From NCBI RefSeq assembly GCF_021513275.1, contig NZ_CP090978.1, positions 3,410,001-3,474,000 of the forward strand: a stretch of 64,000 nucleotides of DNA, in the 5' to 3' direction. Origin of the DNA: Paenibacillus hexagrammi. Its GTDB lineage: Bacteria > Bacillota > Bacilli > Paenibacillales > NBRC-103111. The notes beneath the pieces are model-generated. The model saw only the letters and a program-made list of their open reading frames with translations. It was not told the origin of the DNA and searched no databases. Made by a program: the position numbers and the translations under genes. Positions 51,164 through 60,070 of this stretch are shown here, one piece after another. The first letter of the stretch is position 1; every line of letters starts with the position of its first letter.

Positions 51164-51483
51164 GAAATCCTAACCTCCGTCTACAACTTCTTATATAATT
51201 TTTGGGCAAGCTGTGTAATCCCAACATAGCGCACATTTATGAAAGAATGATGATGCATTTATGAATTATTTGTAAAATTGTATGCTATAGCAAACACATA
51301 GCCCAACTAATAATGACGGATAGAACCGCCGCTAGAACAAACAAGTATAAAAGGCTTTTCTTGTCTTAAACGAGTCGCTTGCATAGGAGGATCTCGATGA
51401 ACAAAAAAGACGCTTCCCTAAAAAAGGAAAACGCCTCAATTTTGAACATCTATTTACTTCGTGCTTACCTATTTATGTAGCCT
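51164..51483. other. 320-bp intergenic region
   Basis: This divergently oriented gap upstream of the RND operon is AT-rich (for example a stretch with GAATTATTTGTAAAATTGTATG near 51262). It must hold the operon promoter, but I cannot pick a convincing one. It also holds the terminator at 51401-51437. On the plus strand AGGAGG precedes ATG 51397 and a 27-codon open frame to 51480, which overlaps that terminator; I do not call it a gene. Confidence 0.5.
51401..51437 (-). terminator. terminator after duplicated-domain protein gene
   Basis: On the minus strand GGCGTTTTCC pairs (with wobbles) with GGGAAGCGTC around a T-rich loop, followed by T6. It lies 47 bases past the stop at 51484. Confidence 0.75.
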
Positions 51484-52128
51484 CTATGCTTGCTGCGAGC
51501 CCAGGTTGTTCTCTTCATACAGCTTGTACATCGCTTGAATAATCGGTTCAGCCGGATCGCGGTTAAGCAGATACAGGGTCAACAGATAATGCAGCGGCAG
51601 CGCACAGGTATTATTGCCTTCTTTGACGGCCACAAAGCCTGTCTCCAGCACAGGTCCGTGCTCCGGATGAAGCTCAAGATCAACATAAACCTGCTGATCC
51701 GAGAACTCTTCTCTTACGGTTTGTGCGCAGTATGGCACGATGTGCTTGTCAAACAATGCCTTGGCATCGTCTTCGGTTTGAGGCGGGCTCGGCAGCGGGT
51801 GGCTGTCCGGACTGCGAAGCAGATCCACGAAGAAGGAGCTTAACCACAATATCGCATTGGGATTGGATTGAAAGTTCCTCATAATTTCATTCAGGAAAAA
51901 TCCGCATGAGCTGGACTTGCCGTCTTTGCTAAGTGTAAAAGCCAACATCGGACCATAGGCAGGGTTGTTGCCAATTTGTCCATCGACTTCATATTCGCTG
52001 AAATATTCCTTCAGTACCTGTTGAACGTGTTGGAACCAAACAAGTATAGCTTTTGCCTGTTCTTGCTCCGGATCACGCTGTTCATCTTGCTCGGTTTCGT
52101 TCTGCGTTTCCATATTGTTTTCAGTCAT
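51484..52128 (-). CDS. hypothetical protein with internal duplication
   Basis: A 214-residue acidic cytoplasmic protein. After an N-terminal Glu/Gln-rich segment come two similar halves. The first contains LKEYFSEYEVDG, AYGPMLAFTLSKDGKSSSC and FFLNEIMRNF; the second contains VREEFSDQQVYVDLE, EHGPVLETGFVAVKEGNNTC and LPLHYLLTLYL. I recognise no family. ATG 52128 is chosen because AGGAGG lies nine bases upstream, although in-frame starts exist at 52155 and 52191. It is monocistronic with its own terminator. Confidence 0.75.
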   Translation of the reverse strand: MTENNMETQNETEQDEQRDPEQEQAKAILVWFQHVQQVLKEYFSEYEVDGQIGNNPAYGPMLAFTLSKDGKSSSCGFFLNEIMRNFQSNPNAILWLSSFFVDLLRSPDSHPLPSPPQTEDDAKALFDKHIVPYCAQTVREEFSDQQVYVDLELHPEHGPVLETGFVAVKEGNNTCALPLHYLLTLYLLNRDPAEPIIQAMYKLYEENNLGSQQA

Positions 52129-52250
52129 TACAGTCGTAGCCTCCTGCTTGTTCATAGTAAGCGCACTTGCATCGTACCTATTGTACCTCAATTATACGCT
52201 TTCAGAAAGCTATTCCTATTTTTTTCTATATATTCTGTCTTTCAAGCCGC

Positions 52251-52750
52251 TTAGGATAGCGACACATTGAGACTATTTTGAGGAGGGGTTGTTTGGGAAA
52301 TGATGCGTCCATGACGGACCACATACCTGCAAACCGGCTGTACACGAAGCAGATCAGCTGCATCCTCGGCAGGCATGAGCACGAAACTGGCGGGATTGCC
52401 TTCACTAATTCCGTAACTGCCAAGCTGCATGACTTGAGCCGCCCGGTCTGTGACCATTCGCACCAGCTCATACAAGTCCTGCCGTCCCGTCATATGAGCC
52501 AGATGCGCAGCCATATGAGCAGCCTGCAGCAAGCTTCCATTTCCTAACGGGTAAAATGGTGTCTGAATATCGTCATGTGCGATGCTGACATTGACACCGG
52601 CTTGCAGCATTTCCTTGATCCTCGCGATGCCGCGTCCCTTGGGAAATCCGTCGAAACGGCCCTGCATGGCAGCCCGGTCGCGATCGCCTTGTGCGCCACG
52701 GCTTCAAGAAAGGTGGAGAGCCCGCCATCGATTTCATCGCAGAATACGGG
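52251..52750 (-). pseudogene. codA: cytosine deaminase (CodA-like amidohydrolase) remnant
   Basis: The C-terminal part of a CodA-type amidohydrolase is intact from 52667: QGRFDGFPKGRGIARIKEML, then NVSIAHDDIQTPFYPLGNGS, the metal-site HDD, to the stop at 52251. Just upstream, in another frame, a short piece reads CDEIDGGLSTFLEAVAHK, matching the CDEID region that lies about 60-80 residues before QGRFD in CodA. The 40-50 residues normally between them are missing. Upstream of CDEID the frame meets adjacent stops. This is more than a single-base break, so the gene appears truly decayed by truncation and internal deletion. Confidence 0.75.
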
Positions 52751-52770
52751 TTACTATCTTCGAGGAGCAG

Positions 52771-52945
52771 CTAACGGACTGCAGCCAAGTAGTCTTTCAC
52801 GACTTCGGCTTCTTCGTGAGTACTGTTGTCGAGTTTCCTTTCGATTTCGCGAATGCCGCGAAGGCTTTTCTTGAGCGATATGACTTCTCTTTAATTCTAC
52901 GCCGCAGAAGAGACAATGCTCAAATTCTGGTCTGATGTAAACTTT
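52771..52945 (-). pseudogene. unassigned decayed coding remnant
   Basis: On the minus strand a frame reads YIRPEFEHCLFCGVELKR with a CxxC pair, breaks near 52860, and continues in another frame as GIREIERKLDNSTHEEAEVV to a stop at 52771. The CxxC plus charged helix arrangement resembles the N-terminus of some transposases, but I cannot assign it. It abuts the codA remnant, so a mobile element may have truncated codA and then decayed. Confidence 0.35.
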
Positions 52946-53031
52946 ATCTTTTGAAACGATACGATATTTAGGTAGTGATTATGTCGACAGAGACTGTCGG
53001 AAAACCTTGTTAGCTAATTGGTCATTCGTAG

Positions 53032-53081
53032 AAAAAAATGCCTCCCCAGTCCGCTGCTCGCAGACGAAGGAAGGCATTTTT
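53032..53081 (-). terminator. terminator after small basic protein gene
   Basis: AAAAATGCCT pairs with AGGCATTTTT around a GC-rich loop that has CTGCTCGCAG as an inner stem. T-rich tails lie on both sides; the nearest gene end is the small protein at 53099. Confidence 0.8.
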
Positions 53082-53098
53082 CACATGTAATGATGAAC

Positions 53099-53248
53099 TT
53101 ATGGACGTATCCTGACGACACCGATTTCGGAAGCATTTACAACAATCGCGTTACCGCCCTGCGCAATGTTTGCCCGGCCGGACTGTCTCACGCGAACCTT
53201 CGTTTTTCCGTTACTCCAGTTTTTCGAATTCAACGCTTTGCGTTTCAT
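53099..53248 (-). CDS. small basic protein, 49 aa
   Basis: MKRKALNSKNWSNGKTKVRV opens a 49-residue Lys/Arg-rich protein ending in EIGVVRIRP. A very strong AAGGAGG lies nine bases upstream of ATG 53248. No Cys, no signal peptide. The alternating polar/valine pattern suggests a small beta protein. I recognise no family. It lies 78 bases downstream of a second small basic gene with a similar ending pattern (GN-x-x-x-x-NA-x-x-I) and is followed by a terminator, so it is probably genuine and expressed. Confidence 0.7.
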   Translation of the reverse strand: MKRKALNSKNWSNGKTKVRVRQSGRANIAQGGNAIVVNASEIGVVRIRP

Positions 53249-53326
53249 CCCCATTCACCTCCTTACAAATACCTGATCCCGACGAAACAGGAGGCTATCT
53301 CAAGGTCTTTACGGTGAATCGGCAGA

Positions 53327-53488
53327 TTAACGCTTCTTTTGCTTTTTCGTAATTTGAATATTCACTGCATTGCTAGCCAGTACATTGCCTAGTTTCGCCG
53401 CAGCTCTAGCCGTCTGAACAATGTTAATCACGATAACGGTTCGTTTGCCGGCTTTATACCGAAAAGTTTGCACGCGAGATCGCACCAT
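53327..53488 (-). CDS. small basic protein, 53 aa
   Basis: A 53-residue very basic protein (MVRSRVQTFRYKAGKRTVI at the start, QITKKQKKR at the end), with AAGGGG ten bases before ATG 53488. The centre is hydrophobic (VINIVQTARAAAKLGNVLAS). It resembles the neighbouring 49-residue protein in charge and in the GN...NA...I spacing, so the two may be diverged paralogues. Function unknown; a nucleic-acid or cell-wall binder is conceivable from charge alone. Confidence 0.6.
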   Translation of the reverse strand: MVRSRVQTFRYKAGKRTVIVINIVQTARAAAKLGNVLASNAVNIQITKKQKKR

Positions 53489-53575
53489 AGGCCTACTATC
53501 CCCTTTCGTATATCTCATCTTATGGGAAAGGGGAGTAGCCTGTCTCGGCTCTTAACTACACCATCGTCAATCGCT

Positions 53576-54453
53576 TTAAGAGAATATCCGCATCATGATA
53601 ATACCGACAAAAGCCATACTCATCCCGGAAAGCTCCAAACCGCTGAAACGATCCTTCACAACAAAGCGCGTATATAGCAGGACAATGAGTACGTTCAGAG
53701 CTACGACAGCTGACACCAGGCCGGCTTTACCGAGTTCGAAAGCATGCAAGATCAGCACCATACCCACAGCGTTGGTTATACCGACCCCCATGCCGATCAG
53801 GAAGGTGCGGCCCTCACTCCATCTAGGGCTCGCAGCTTGAGCACTCCCCTTACCGTCGGAAGCGCGCGCATGATCTTTCAACCACCATCCGCCAAAGCAT
53901 AGGCTACCCGTAGCAAACATGCAGAACAGCGTCGGGAATGTTGGAGAATCCTGAAGAGTGGACCATTTTCCTGATAAATCGTTAAAGGCAAAAAGCAACA
54001 AAGCAAGCATCCCCCACTCAGCCCCTTGCAAATTACGAAAGGACAGGTCGTTGGAATATCGAACCAGCAAAATACCGCGACGATGACGACAAATGCGACC
54101 ATTTGCGATGGATTCAAAGGTTTCCCCCATATCACATAAGCGAGCGCAACGACGACTATTGACGGCAGAGCGGTTAATATCGCAACCAGTGAAGCTTTAC
54201 CTACAGCAAATCCTTTGAACATACTTGCATTCGCACCAAAGGAAAATAAGCCCATCTGTATCCCGATCAAGGATGAGACGGTCCAGCTTTCATGGTAGAC
54301 CATACTGCAGACTAAGCTGATCAAAGCCCCCATAAAGAAAGCGCCGCTAAGTAAAGCATTGCGGTTCAAGGATTGTTGACTCGTCCAATGGTACAAAATG
54401 CCCCGAAGCCCGAAGCTGACTGCTGCAAGCACGGCAAAAAACAACCACATCAT
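53576..54453 (-). CDS. EamA-family (DMT) transporter, one frameshift
   Basis: A drug/metabolite superfamily permease with ten predicted membrane segments in two EamA repeats. The first repeat holds AAVSFGLRGILYHWTS and KGFAVGKASLVAILTALPSIVV; the second ends GKAGLVSAVVALNVLIVLLY and LSGMSMAFVGIIMM. The frame breaks at 54075-54076 (CC for CCC), and correction joins AFVVIVAG to ILLVRYSND, giving about 292 residues. GGAGGT lies ten bases upstream of ATG 54453. Substrate unknown. Confidence 0.88.
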
Positions 54454-54590
54454 GTTATCGATGACCTCCATCTGATTCACTATGCACCAAAGTTTATCAC
54501 ATCTACTCCCGTGCATGAACAGATACATATATGTATCTTCCCTAAGTCCAAGTTATCCACAAACTACCCTCTGTGGATAACATCCCTCGT

Positions 54591-56399
54591 TCATCCTGTA
54601 TGTGACGAGCTCACGCGGCCTTGAGCGTGCAGGTACAGCTGTTCATAGTAGCCATGCTGCTTAAGCAGCTGCTCATGCGTGCCTTCTTCCGCGATACGTC
54701 CTTGCCTCATGACGATGATCCGATTGGCGTTCACAATGGTAGAAATGCGGTGGGCGATGATGAGCGAGGTTCTCCCTTTCGCCACCGTATGCAGCGCGGA
54801 TTGAATCAACTGCTCCGTATGCGAATCCAGATTCGCTGTCGCTTCGTCCAGAATAAGAATCTTAGGCTGAAAGACAATAATTCGAGCAAAAGAGATCAGC
54901 TGACGCTCTCCGGCGGAGAGCCCGCTCCCTCTTTCGGATATCCTTGTCTCATAGCCGTCTTTCATTCTGTCGATCAAAGCGTCGGCTCCAACCAGCTTGC
55001 AGGCGCGAATGACTTCATCCGCAGAAATCGTTTCATCAAACATACGGACATTATCCAGAACACTGCCCGAATACAGGTATGGCTCTTGTTGAACGAGCCC
55101 GATCAGCTTATGAAGCTGCGCTTGAGAAATATCACGGATATCCGTGCCGTCTACCAGTATTCGTCCCTCCTGCACATCATAGAACCGGCAAAGCAGGCTG
55201 ATCAAAGAGCTCTTGCCTGCTCCGGTCGTTCCGACGATTCCGATCATCTCTCCCGGTTTAATAAGAAGGTCAAGATCATCGATGACTTTTGTCCCCGCTT
55301 GATAGCTGAAGCTGACACAGGAGAAATGAATATGTCCCCGGATGGAAGCCGGATTCATATCGATAGGCTGGAGGGGCTCCGGCACTTCAGGCTTGATGGA
55401 AAATATATTCCAAATCCGGTTCTCGGAAACAGTTGCAGATTGAAGCGTATTCCACTGCTGCGTAATGTTATTAATCGGTTGGAAAAATTGGCGAATATAC
55501 GTGATAAAGGCATACAGCACACCGAATTCAATGCTTTTATGCAAAACTGCCATTCCGCCAAGCCATGTGATAAAAGCTACGGACAGATTACCTAACAGAT
55601 CGAAGGAGCGGTTGAACCATACATTTGTGCGAATTTCGCGAAGATTGGCTTGAAAATACCCCTGATTTCGTTCCGTAAAACGTTTCATCTGCTCCCGCTC
55701 CTGATGAAACGCCTGAATCAGATGCATACCAGACAAATTTTCGGCCGCGAAGCCGATCAGCTGGGACAGCTGCGCTCTGGACCATTGATACGTTTTGCGC
55801 ATATAGGAACGGAATGATATGGCGATCACTGCGATGATCGGCAAAACCAGCATGCTGTCGAATGTCAGCTGAGGATCGAGCTGAAACATCAGCACGATGA
55901 TGAAAACAAGCGTCATTCCGTCCCTGATTACACTCAGCATCACCTGTGTAAAAAATTGGTTTAACGTCTCCGTATCGCTCGAAACGTGAGTAATCAAGCT
56001 GCCGCTCGGCGTACGGTCATAGTAAGACATGGACAGCCGAAAAATATGCTGAAACAAATCCTTGCGGATGCGGGCGACAATACTTTGCCCGGCAAATTGC
56101 AGGAGATTGTTTTGCACATAGCTGAATATCAAGCTGCTGACAGACAGTCCTACATACAGAAGACAGATGGTGATGATCGGCTTATATTCGCCTATGCCTT
56201 TCATCAGATGGTCGTCAATCGCAATTTTAACCAAATATGGCTGAAATAAATCGGCCGCGATGCCCAATATAATGCACACGAACACCAGCAGGAACGTCCA
56301 TTTGTGCGGCTTGGCGTAGATGGATAATGCCCGAAGAGCCGATAACTTTTTAGAAGCGGAGTCCGTATCCGGTCTATTGGGCGCTTTGGTCGTATTCAT
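54591..56399 (-). CDS. ABC exporter half-transporter (second subunit of heterodimer)
   Basis: A 602-residue fused membrane/ATPase half-transporter. Six membrane helices are followed by a nucleotide-binding domain with Walker A (GTTGAGKSS), Q loop (LVQQEPYLYSG), signature (GSGLSAGERQLISFAR), Walker B (KILILDEATANLD) and H loop (IIAHRIST). The signature is LSAGE rather than LSGGQ. ATG 56399 has GGAGGG upstream and overlaps the end of the partner gene by 26 bases. The pair resembles BmrC/BmrD, YheI/YheH and LmrCD exporters of drugs or lipids. Confidence 0.94.
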   Translation of the reverse strand: MNTTKAPNRPDTDSASKKLSALRALSIYAKPHKWTFLLVFVCIILGIAADLFQPYLVKIAIDDHLMKGIGEYKPIITICLLYVGLSVSSLIFSYVQNNLLQFAGQSIVARIRKDLFQHIFRLSMSYYDRTPSGSLITHVSSDTETLNQFFTQVMLSVIRDGMTLVFIIVLMFQLDPQLTFDSMLVLPIIAVIAISFRSYMRKTYQWSRAQLSQLIGFAAENLSGMHLIQAFHQEREQMKRFTERNQGYFQANLREIRTNVWFNRSFDLLGNLSVAFITWLGGMAVLHKSIEFGVLYAFITYIRQFFQPINNITQQWNTLQSATVSENRIWNIFSIKPEVPEPLQPIDMNPASIRGHIHFSCVSFSYQAGTKVIDDLDLLIKPGEMIGIVGTTGAGKSSLISLLCRFYDVQEGRILVDGTDIRDISQAQLHKLIGLVQQEPYLYSGSVLDNVRMFDETISADEVIRACKLVGADALIDRMKDGYETRISERGSGLSAGERQLISFARIIVFQPKILILDEATANLDSHTEQLIQSALHTVAKGRTSLIIAHRISTIVNANRIIVMRQGRIAEEGTHEQLLKQHGYYEQLYLHAQGRVSSSHTG

Positions 56400-58145
56400 C
56401 GGTAGTCGGGCCCCCTCCCTCTTGAATATCATGCAGCTTGGCATACAAGCCGCGCTGTGCAAGCAGCTGTCGGTGAGTCCCGCGCTCGACAATGCGTCCT
56501 TGATCCAGCACGATGATCTCATCGACATGCTTGAGAGCACTGATCCGATGAGCGATCCATATCGTTGTTTTGGCCGCACGCTCCTTACGAATCGTATCAA
56601 TAATATGCTTCTCCGTTACCGAATCGACCGCACTGACACTGTCATCCAGAATCATCAGCGGCGAATCCTTGATAATTCCCCTTGCCAGGCCTCGTTCGCT
56701 GGCGCTGCCCACCGGAGAGGGTCACGCCGCGCTCTCCGAGCTTGGTCTCAAAGCGGTCCGGAAATGCTGCAATACTGCTGAATATTTCCGCTTTACGAGC
56801 AGCCTGCTCAACCTGCTCGAAAGGGGTATTCCTTTGGTAAAACGCGATATTGTCACGAATTGTCGTGCTAAACAGAAAGCCCTCCTGCGGCACATAAGCA
56901 ATCTGATTGCGCAGGCTCTCCAGGGTATGGTCGCGGATGTCACGATCCCCGATCCATACCGTACCTTCGGGAGGATCGTAGATACGGAGCAGCAGCTTGA
57001 CCAGCGTCGTTTTGCCACTGCCGGTCTTTCCTACAATGCCAATTGATTTGCCGGGCTCAATCCGGAGGCTGATATCGTGCAGCACCTCATCTTCTTCCCC
57101 TGGATAAGCGAACGAGAGATTCTCGATGCGAATCACCGATTGTTGAAAATCCGCCTGTTTGGCACTCTCAATCTCCAAGATCTCCGAACGCATCGTGAGC
57201 AGGTCGTTGATTCTTTCAAGCGAAGCCCTTGAACGCTGCATCGTATTGATGACCCTGCCGATCTGCTGCAGCGGGTTGACCATCATTCGAATATAGAGTG
57301 TCAGTGCCACGAAATCGCCAAGTGTGATTTGATGTCGAACCGTTAAGTAGCCTCCGAACGCCAATGTTACCACCAAAGACAGCGCTCCCAAGAAAGGGAT
57401 CAATGCTTCAAACAGTGATGACAAGCGTACAAGGCTGAGTTGATTGTCGCGAATGCGGTCTACCGTCACACCGAATCGGCGAATCATGATGTCTTCGACC
57501 GCGAATTTTTTCGCTACCCGAATGCCTCCAAACTGCTCCTCCGCTGATTCTGTCATGGCGCTTAGTGCTTCCTGTACATGGGTGGACCTTTTCTTGATAA
57601 TGGGCCGGAATCGAACCACAAGATATGGGATAAACAAAAGGGGCGTTACACAAACCGCGATCAGATAGAGCGGAATGGAGCTGAACAGCATCGTAATGAC
57701 GACTGCCCCGATCAAAATGGTCGAGTTTACCGTTTGGTTAATCCCCATGGAGATGGATTCCCCTGACTGCCGTAACATCGTTCACCACATAGCTAAGCAG
57801 TCTTCCTACGCCGTGCCGGGAATAAAAACTGGCTCCCAGCTTCGTAAAATGGTCGAACAAGCGATTTCTCGCGACAAACTCGAATTTTCTTCCCGTTCTC
57901 ATAATCAGGTATTGACCGATTGCAGCCAGTACACCGAACGTCACCCCGATTGCCAGCAGCTCCAAGCTGTATTCAACAATCAGTGATGAGGTTAACTGAC
58001 CAGCCTGCAGCTGGTCCGTAAATATCCCGAGAACCTTAGGGTAATATGACTGAACAATATTAGCGATCGAAATTAACATCGCCGCAAGGACATACAGCCG
58101 CCAGTGTTCTCTGACATAATCACTCAGTAACCTTGTAGATTTCAA
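56374..58145 (-). CDS. ABC exporter half-transporter (first subunit), two frameshifts
   Basis: Partner of the downstream exporter gene, about 590 residues once corrected. The membrane domain starts LLSDYVREHWRLYVLAAML; the nucleotide-binding domain has Walker A (GKTGSGKTT), Q loop (YVPQEGFLF), signature LSGGQRQR and Walker B (LMILDDSVSAVD). The Walker B residue after the Asp is Asp, not Glu, and the H loop is IAHRISA. This suggests one degenerate ATP site, as in asymmetric heterodimeric exporters. The frame breaks at C4 57760-57763 (four for three) and near 56688-56691 (one base too many). A MarR regulator lies divergently beyond a small gene. Confidence 0.92.
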
Positions 58146-58261
58146 CCCGAATCACTTCCTAGTTGTTGTTATCACAGCGCCCTTACCCATTATACGCCTT
58201 TCGCTTACGAATAGGCGATTTTATGTTAAAATAGTGCTAATTCACGAATAGGAGAATCAAT

Positions 58262-58464
58262 ATGGAATTCAGATTAGACAAGATCGAGTCGAAAGTGGAG
58301 TTTTTCGAAGCTTATGATTTACGTACGTTGGAGAAAAAATTGATGTTCAGATTGAAAATAATAAAGCGCTGCTGCTGAACGTTCAATCCGTTTCCCATCA
58401 AGCCGTTTTCGATCCTAACGCAGGTAAAATCCTTTATAGTGCGGTCGTGCTTTTCAAAGCTTAA
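58262..58464 (+). CDS. DUF2536-like small protein, one frameshift
   Basis: A 67-residue protein once one base is restored in the A run at 58334-58339 (six for seven). It reads MEFRLDKIESKVEFFEAYDL, then in the shifted frame NNKALLLNVQSVSHQAVF and ends KILYSAVVLFKA. This matches, from memory, the DUF2536 family of Bacillales, of unknown function. AGGAGA lies upstream of ATG 58262. It is divergent from the ABC exporter and 47 bases ahead of the MarR gene. Confidence 0.7.
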
Positions 58465-58511
58465 CGGCGGCGCGTCCCATCTCAAATACATGGTTAGCAG
58501 GTGAACATTCC

Positions 58512-58949
58512 GTGAGTGTCAATGATTCCATAGGCTTTATCATTAGCAAGACGGCAAGGAAGCTGAATCAGATGCTGTCAATTCAATTCCAGCCCTATGA
58601 TATTACGACCGAGCAATGGTCCGTGCTGAATAAGCTCGCAGAGGAAGGCGGTATTACTCAGAAGGAGCTCTCATGCCGGATTGAGAAGGATCCGACGAAT
58701 GTCACCCGCATTCTCGACCAATTAGAGCGCAAGGGCTGGATTGAACGGGTTGCCAACGAAGAAGATCGCCGTTCCTTTCTTACTTATGCCACAGAAAGCG
58801 GCCGCGCACTGAGCGATGAACTGGAGCCGATAGAGAAAGAGTTCGTCCAAAGCATACTTCATTCGGTCTCCGATGAAGAAATTGCTCTCCTGCGGTCCAT
58901 TATGGCGCGGATCAACGCGAATTTGGAAGCGAAAAGCAGCGAGGTCTAA
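58512..58949 (+). CDS. MarR-family transcriptional regulator
   Basis: A 145-residue winged-helix regulator: IGFIISKTARKLNQMLSIQF, TTEQWSVLNKLAEEGGITQKEL, KDPTNVTRILDQLERKGWIER, and the wing ANEEDRRSFLTYAT with the conserved D-R-R. The start is GTG 58512 with AGCAGG upstream. The divergent ABC exporter pair is a natural target, as MarR regulators often repress adjacent efflux genes; this is inference from position. Confidence 0.93.
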   Translation: MSVNDSIGFIISKTARKLNQMLSIQFQPYDITTEQWSVLNKLAEEGGITQKELSCRIEKDPTNVTRILDQLERKGWIERVANEEDRRSFLTYATESGRALSDELEPIEKEFVQSILHSVSDEEIALLRSIMARINANLEAKSSEV

Positions 58950-58981
58950 CTAAGATAACCGGCCGCGATTAGCAAAAGGTA

Positions 58982-59028
58982 AAAAACCCTGCAGTTCCGC
59001 CACTACAGCAGAATTGCAGGGATTTTAT
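58982..59028 (+). terminator. terminator after MarR gene
   Basis: CCCTGCAGTTC pairs with GAATTGCAGGG (one mismatch) around a 13-nt loop, followed by ATTTTATT. Confidence 0.8.
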
Positions 59029-59099
59029 TGTACAATAATAAGGATCGCGCGTATGCAGATAAAGAAAGTTCATTACGAGCCCCTGTAGATGTTTTCAGT

Positions 59100-59975
59100 C
59101 TACAAAAATCTTCTCCGGTAATCGCACTTCCGGCAAAGCTCCTCGACAACTTCCCTCCGCGAGAAGCCGTCGTACAAGTTCGCGGCTCGCTCGCCTTCGA
59201 TAATCTCAGAGAAATGCTGCTTATGGATGTTCCCTAGATTAATGACACCTTCGCCGTCCAGACAGCAGGGTATAACTGTGCCGTCTACAAGCACGCCTGC
59301 TTGGTTGCGGAGACCATGGCAGAAGCCCTTTCCGTCATCTTCTTCCTCTTTCAGCGCCGGCCATACAAATTCGTAATCCTGATTGATATAAATATTCGGT
59401 GCGATCTTGGTGCCTTTGCCGCGCACAACCTGCTCTTCAATCCGGTAGTCCAGATGAAAGGCTTGTTCGATCATACCCAGCAGCTCCCTATTTCGATTGC
59501 GCTCAGCATTCGTCGCGTTATCTCGATCCAGGTTCCACAGACGCAGTGAGAAGATCGTATCCGACATCGTTCGCGCCTCATGAATAAAATCCAGAATACC
59601 GGCCAAATATCCGGCCTTGTCTGTTGAGCCTTCGTGTCCGTCAAAGCTGTGCAAGGAAAAATTCATCTGCCTCAGCGCCGGTTTGCCCAACAGCTTGTGC
59701 CTATTCTTCGTAATTAGCGTTCCGTTGGACGTGATATTTACTTTAAAGCCGCGTTCGTGGCTTAGATCAAGCAGCTGATCAATCTTCGGATGCAGCAGCG
59801 GTTCGCCTTTAACATGAAAATAAATATATTCGGCGTGCGGCTTAACCTGGTCTAGCGTCTTTGTAAAATCCTCTATCGATATAAAATTAGCCTTCCGTTC
59901 CGTCGGAGGGCAAAACGAGCAGGCCAAATTACATACACTTGTAATCTCGATATAAAACTTTTTAAACTTTTTCAT
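59100..59975 (-). CDS. radical SAM protein with SPASM-like C-terminus
   Basis: A 291-residue radical SAM enzyme. The [4Fe-4S] cysteines are Cys15, Cys19 and Cys22 (CNLACSFC). The SAM-contact regions YFHVKGEPLLHP and ITSNGTLI are present. C-terminal cysteines (GFCHGL, CCLDGEG and LCRKCDYR) suggest a SPASM-type auxiliary cluster region. Such proteins modify peptides or act in cofactor assembly. No precursor peptide gene is seen nearby. It lies 95 bases after the sugar-binding sensor gene on the same strand. Confidence 0.9.
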   Translation of the reverse strand: MKKFKKFYIEITSVCNLACSFCPPTERKANFISIEDFTKTLDQVKPHAEYIYFHVKGEPLLHPKIDQLLDLSHERGFKVNITSNGTLITKNRHKLLGKPALRQMNFSLHSFDGHEGSTDKAGYLAGILDFIHEARTMSDTIFSLRLWNLDRDNATNAERNRNRELLGMIEQAFHLDYRIEEQVVRGKGTKIAPNIYINQDYEFVWPALKEEEDDGKGFCHGLRNQAGVLVDGTVIPCCLDGEGVINLGNIHKQHFSEIIEGERAANLYDGFSRREVVEELCRKCDYRRRFL

Positions 59976-60070
59976 CGCTTTATGCTCCAGTTCTGATCAT
60001 TCGTGTTTCCGCTACATTAAACTTACACATGGGAAAGGGACGTGTCAATGTCAGATCCTGTTGCAATGTA

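Noticed and set aside
51397..51480. A 27-codon open frame with a perfect AGGAGG at 51386-51391
   Set aside because: It overlaps the hairpin terminator of the minus-strand gene ending at 51484, and the encoded peptide has no recognisable feature. Kept only as a note.
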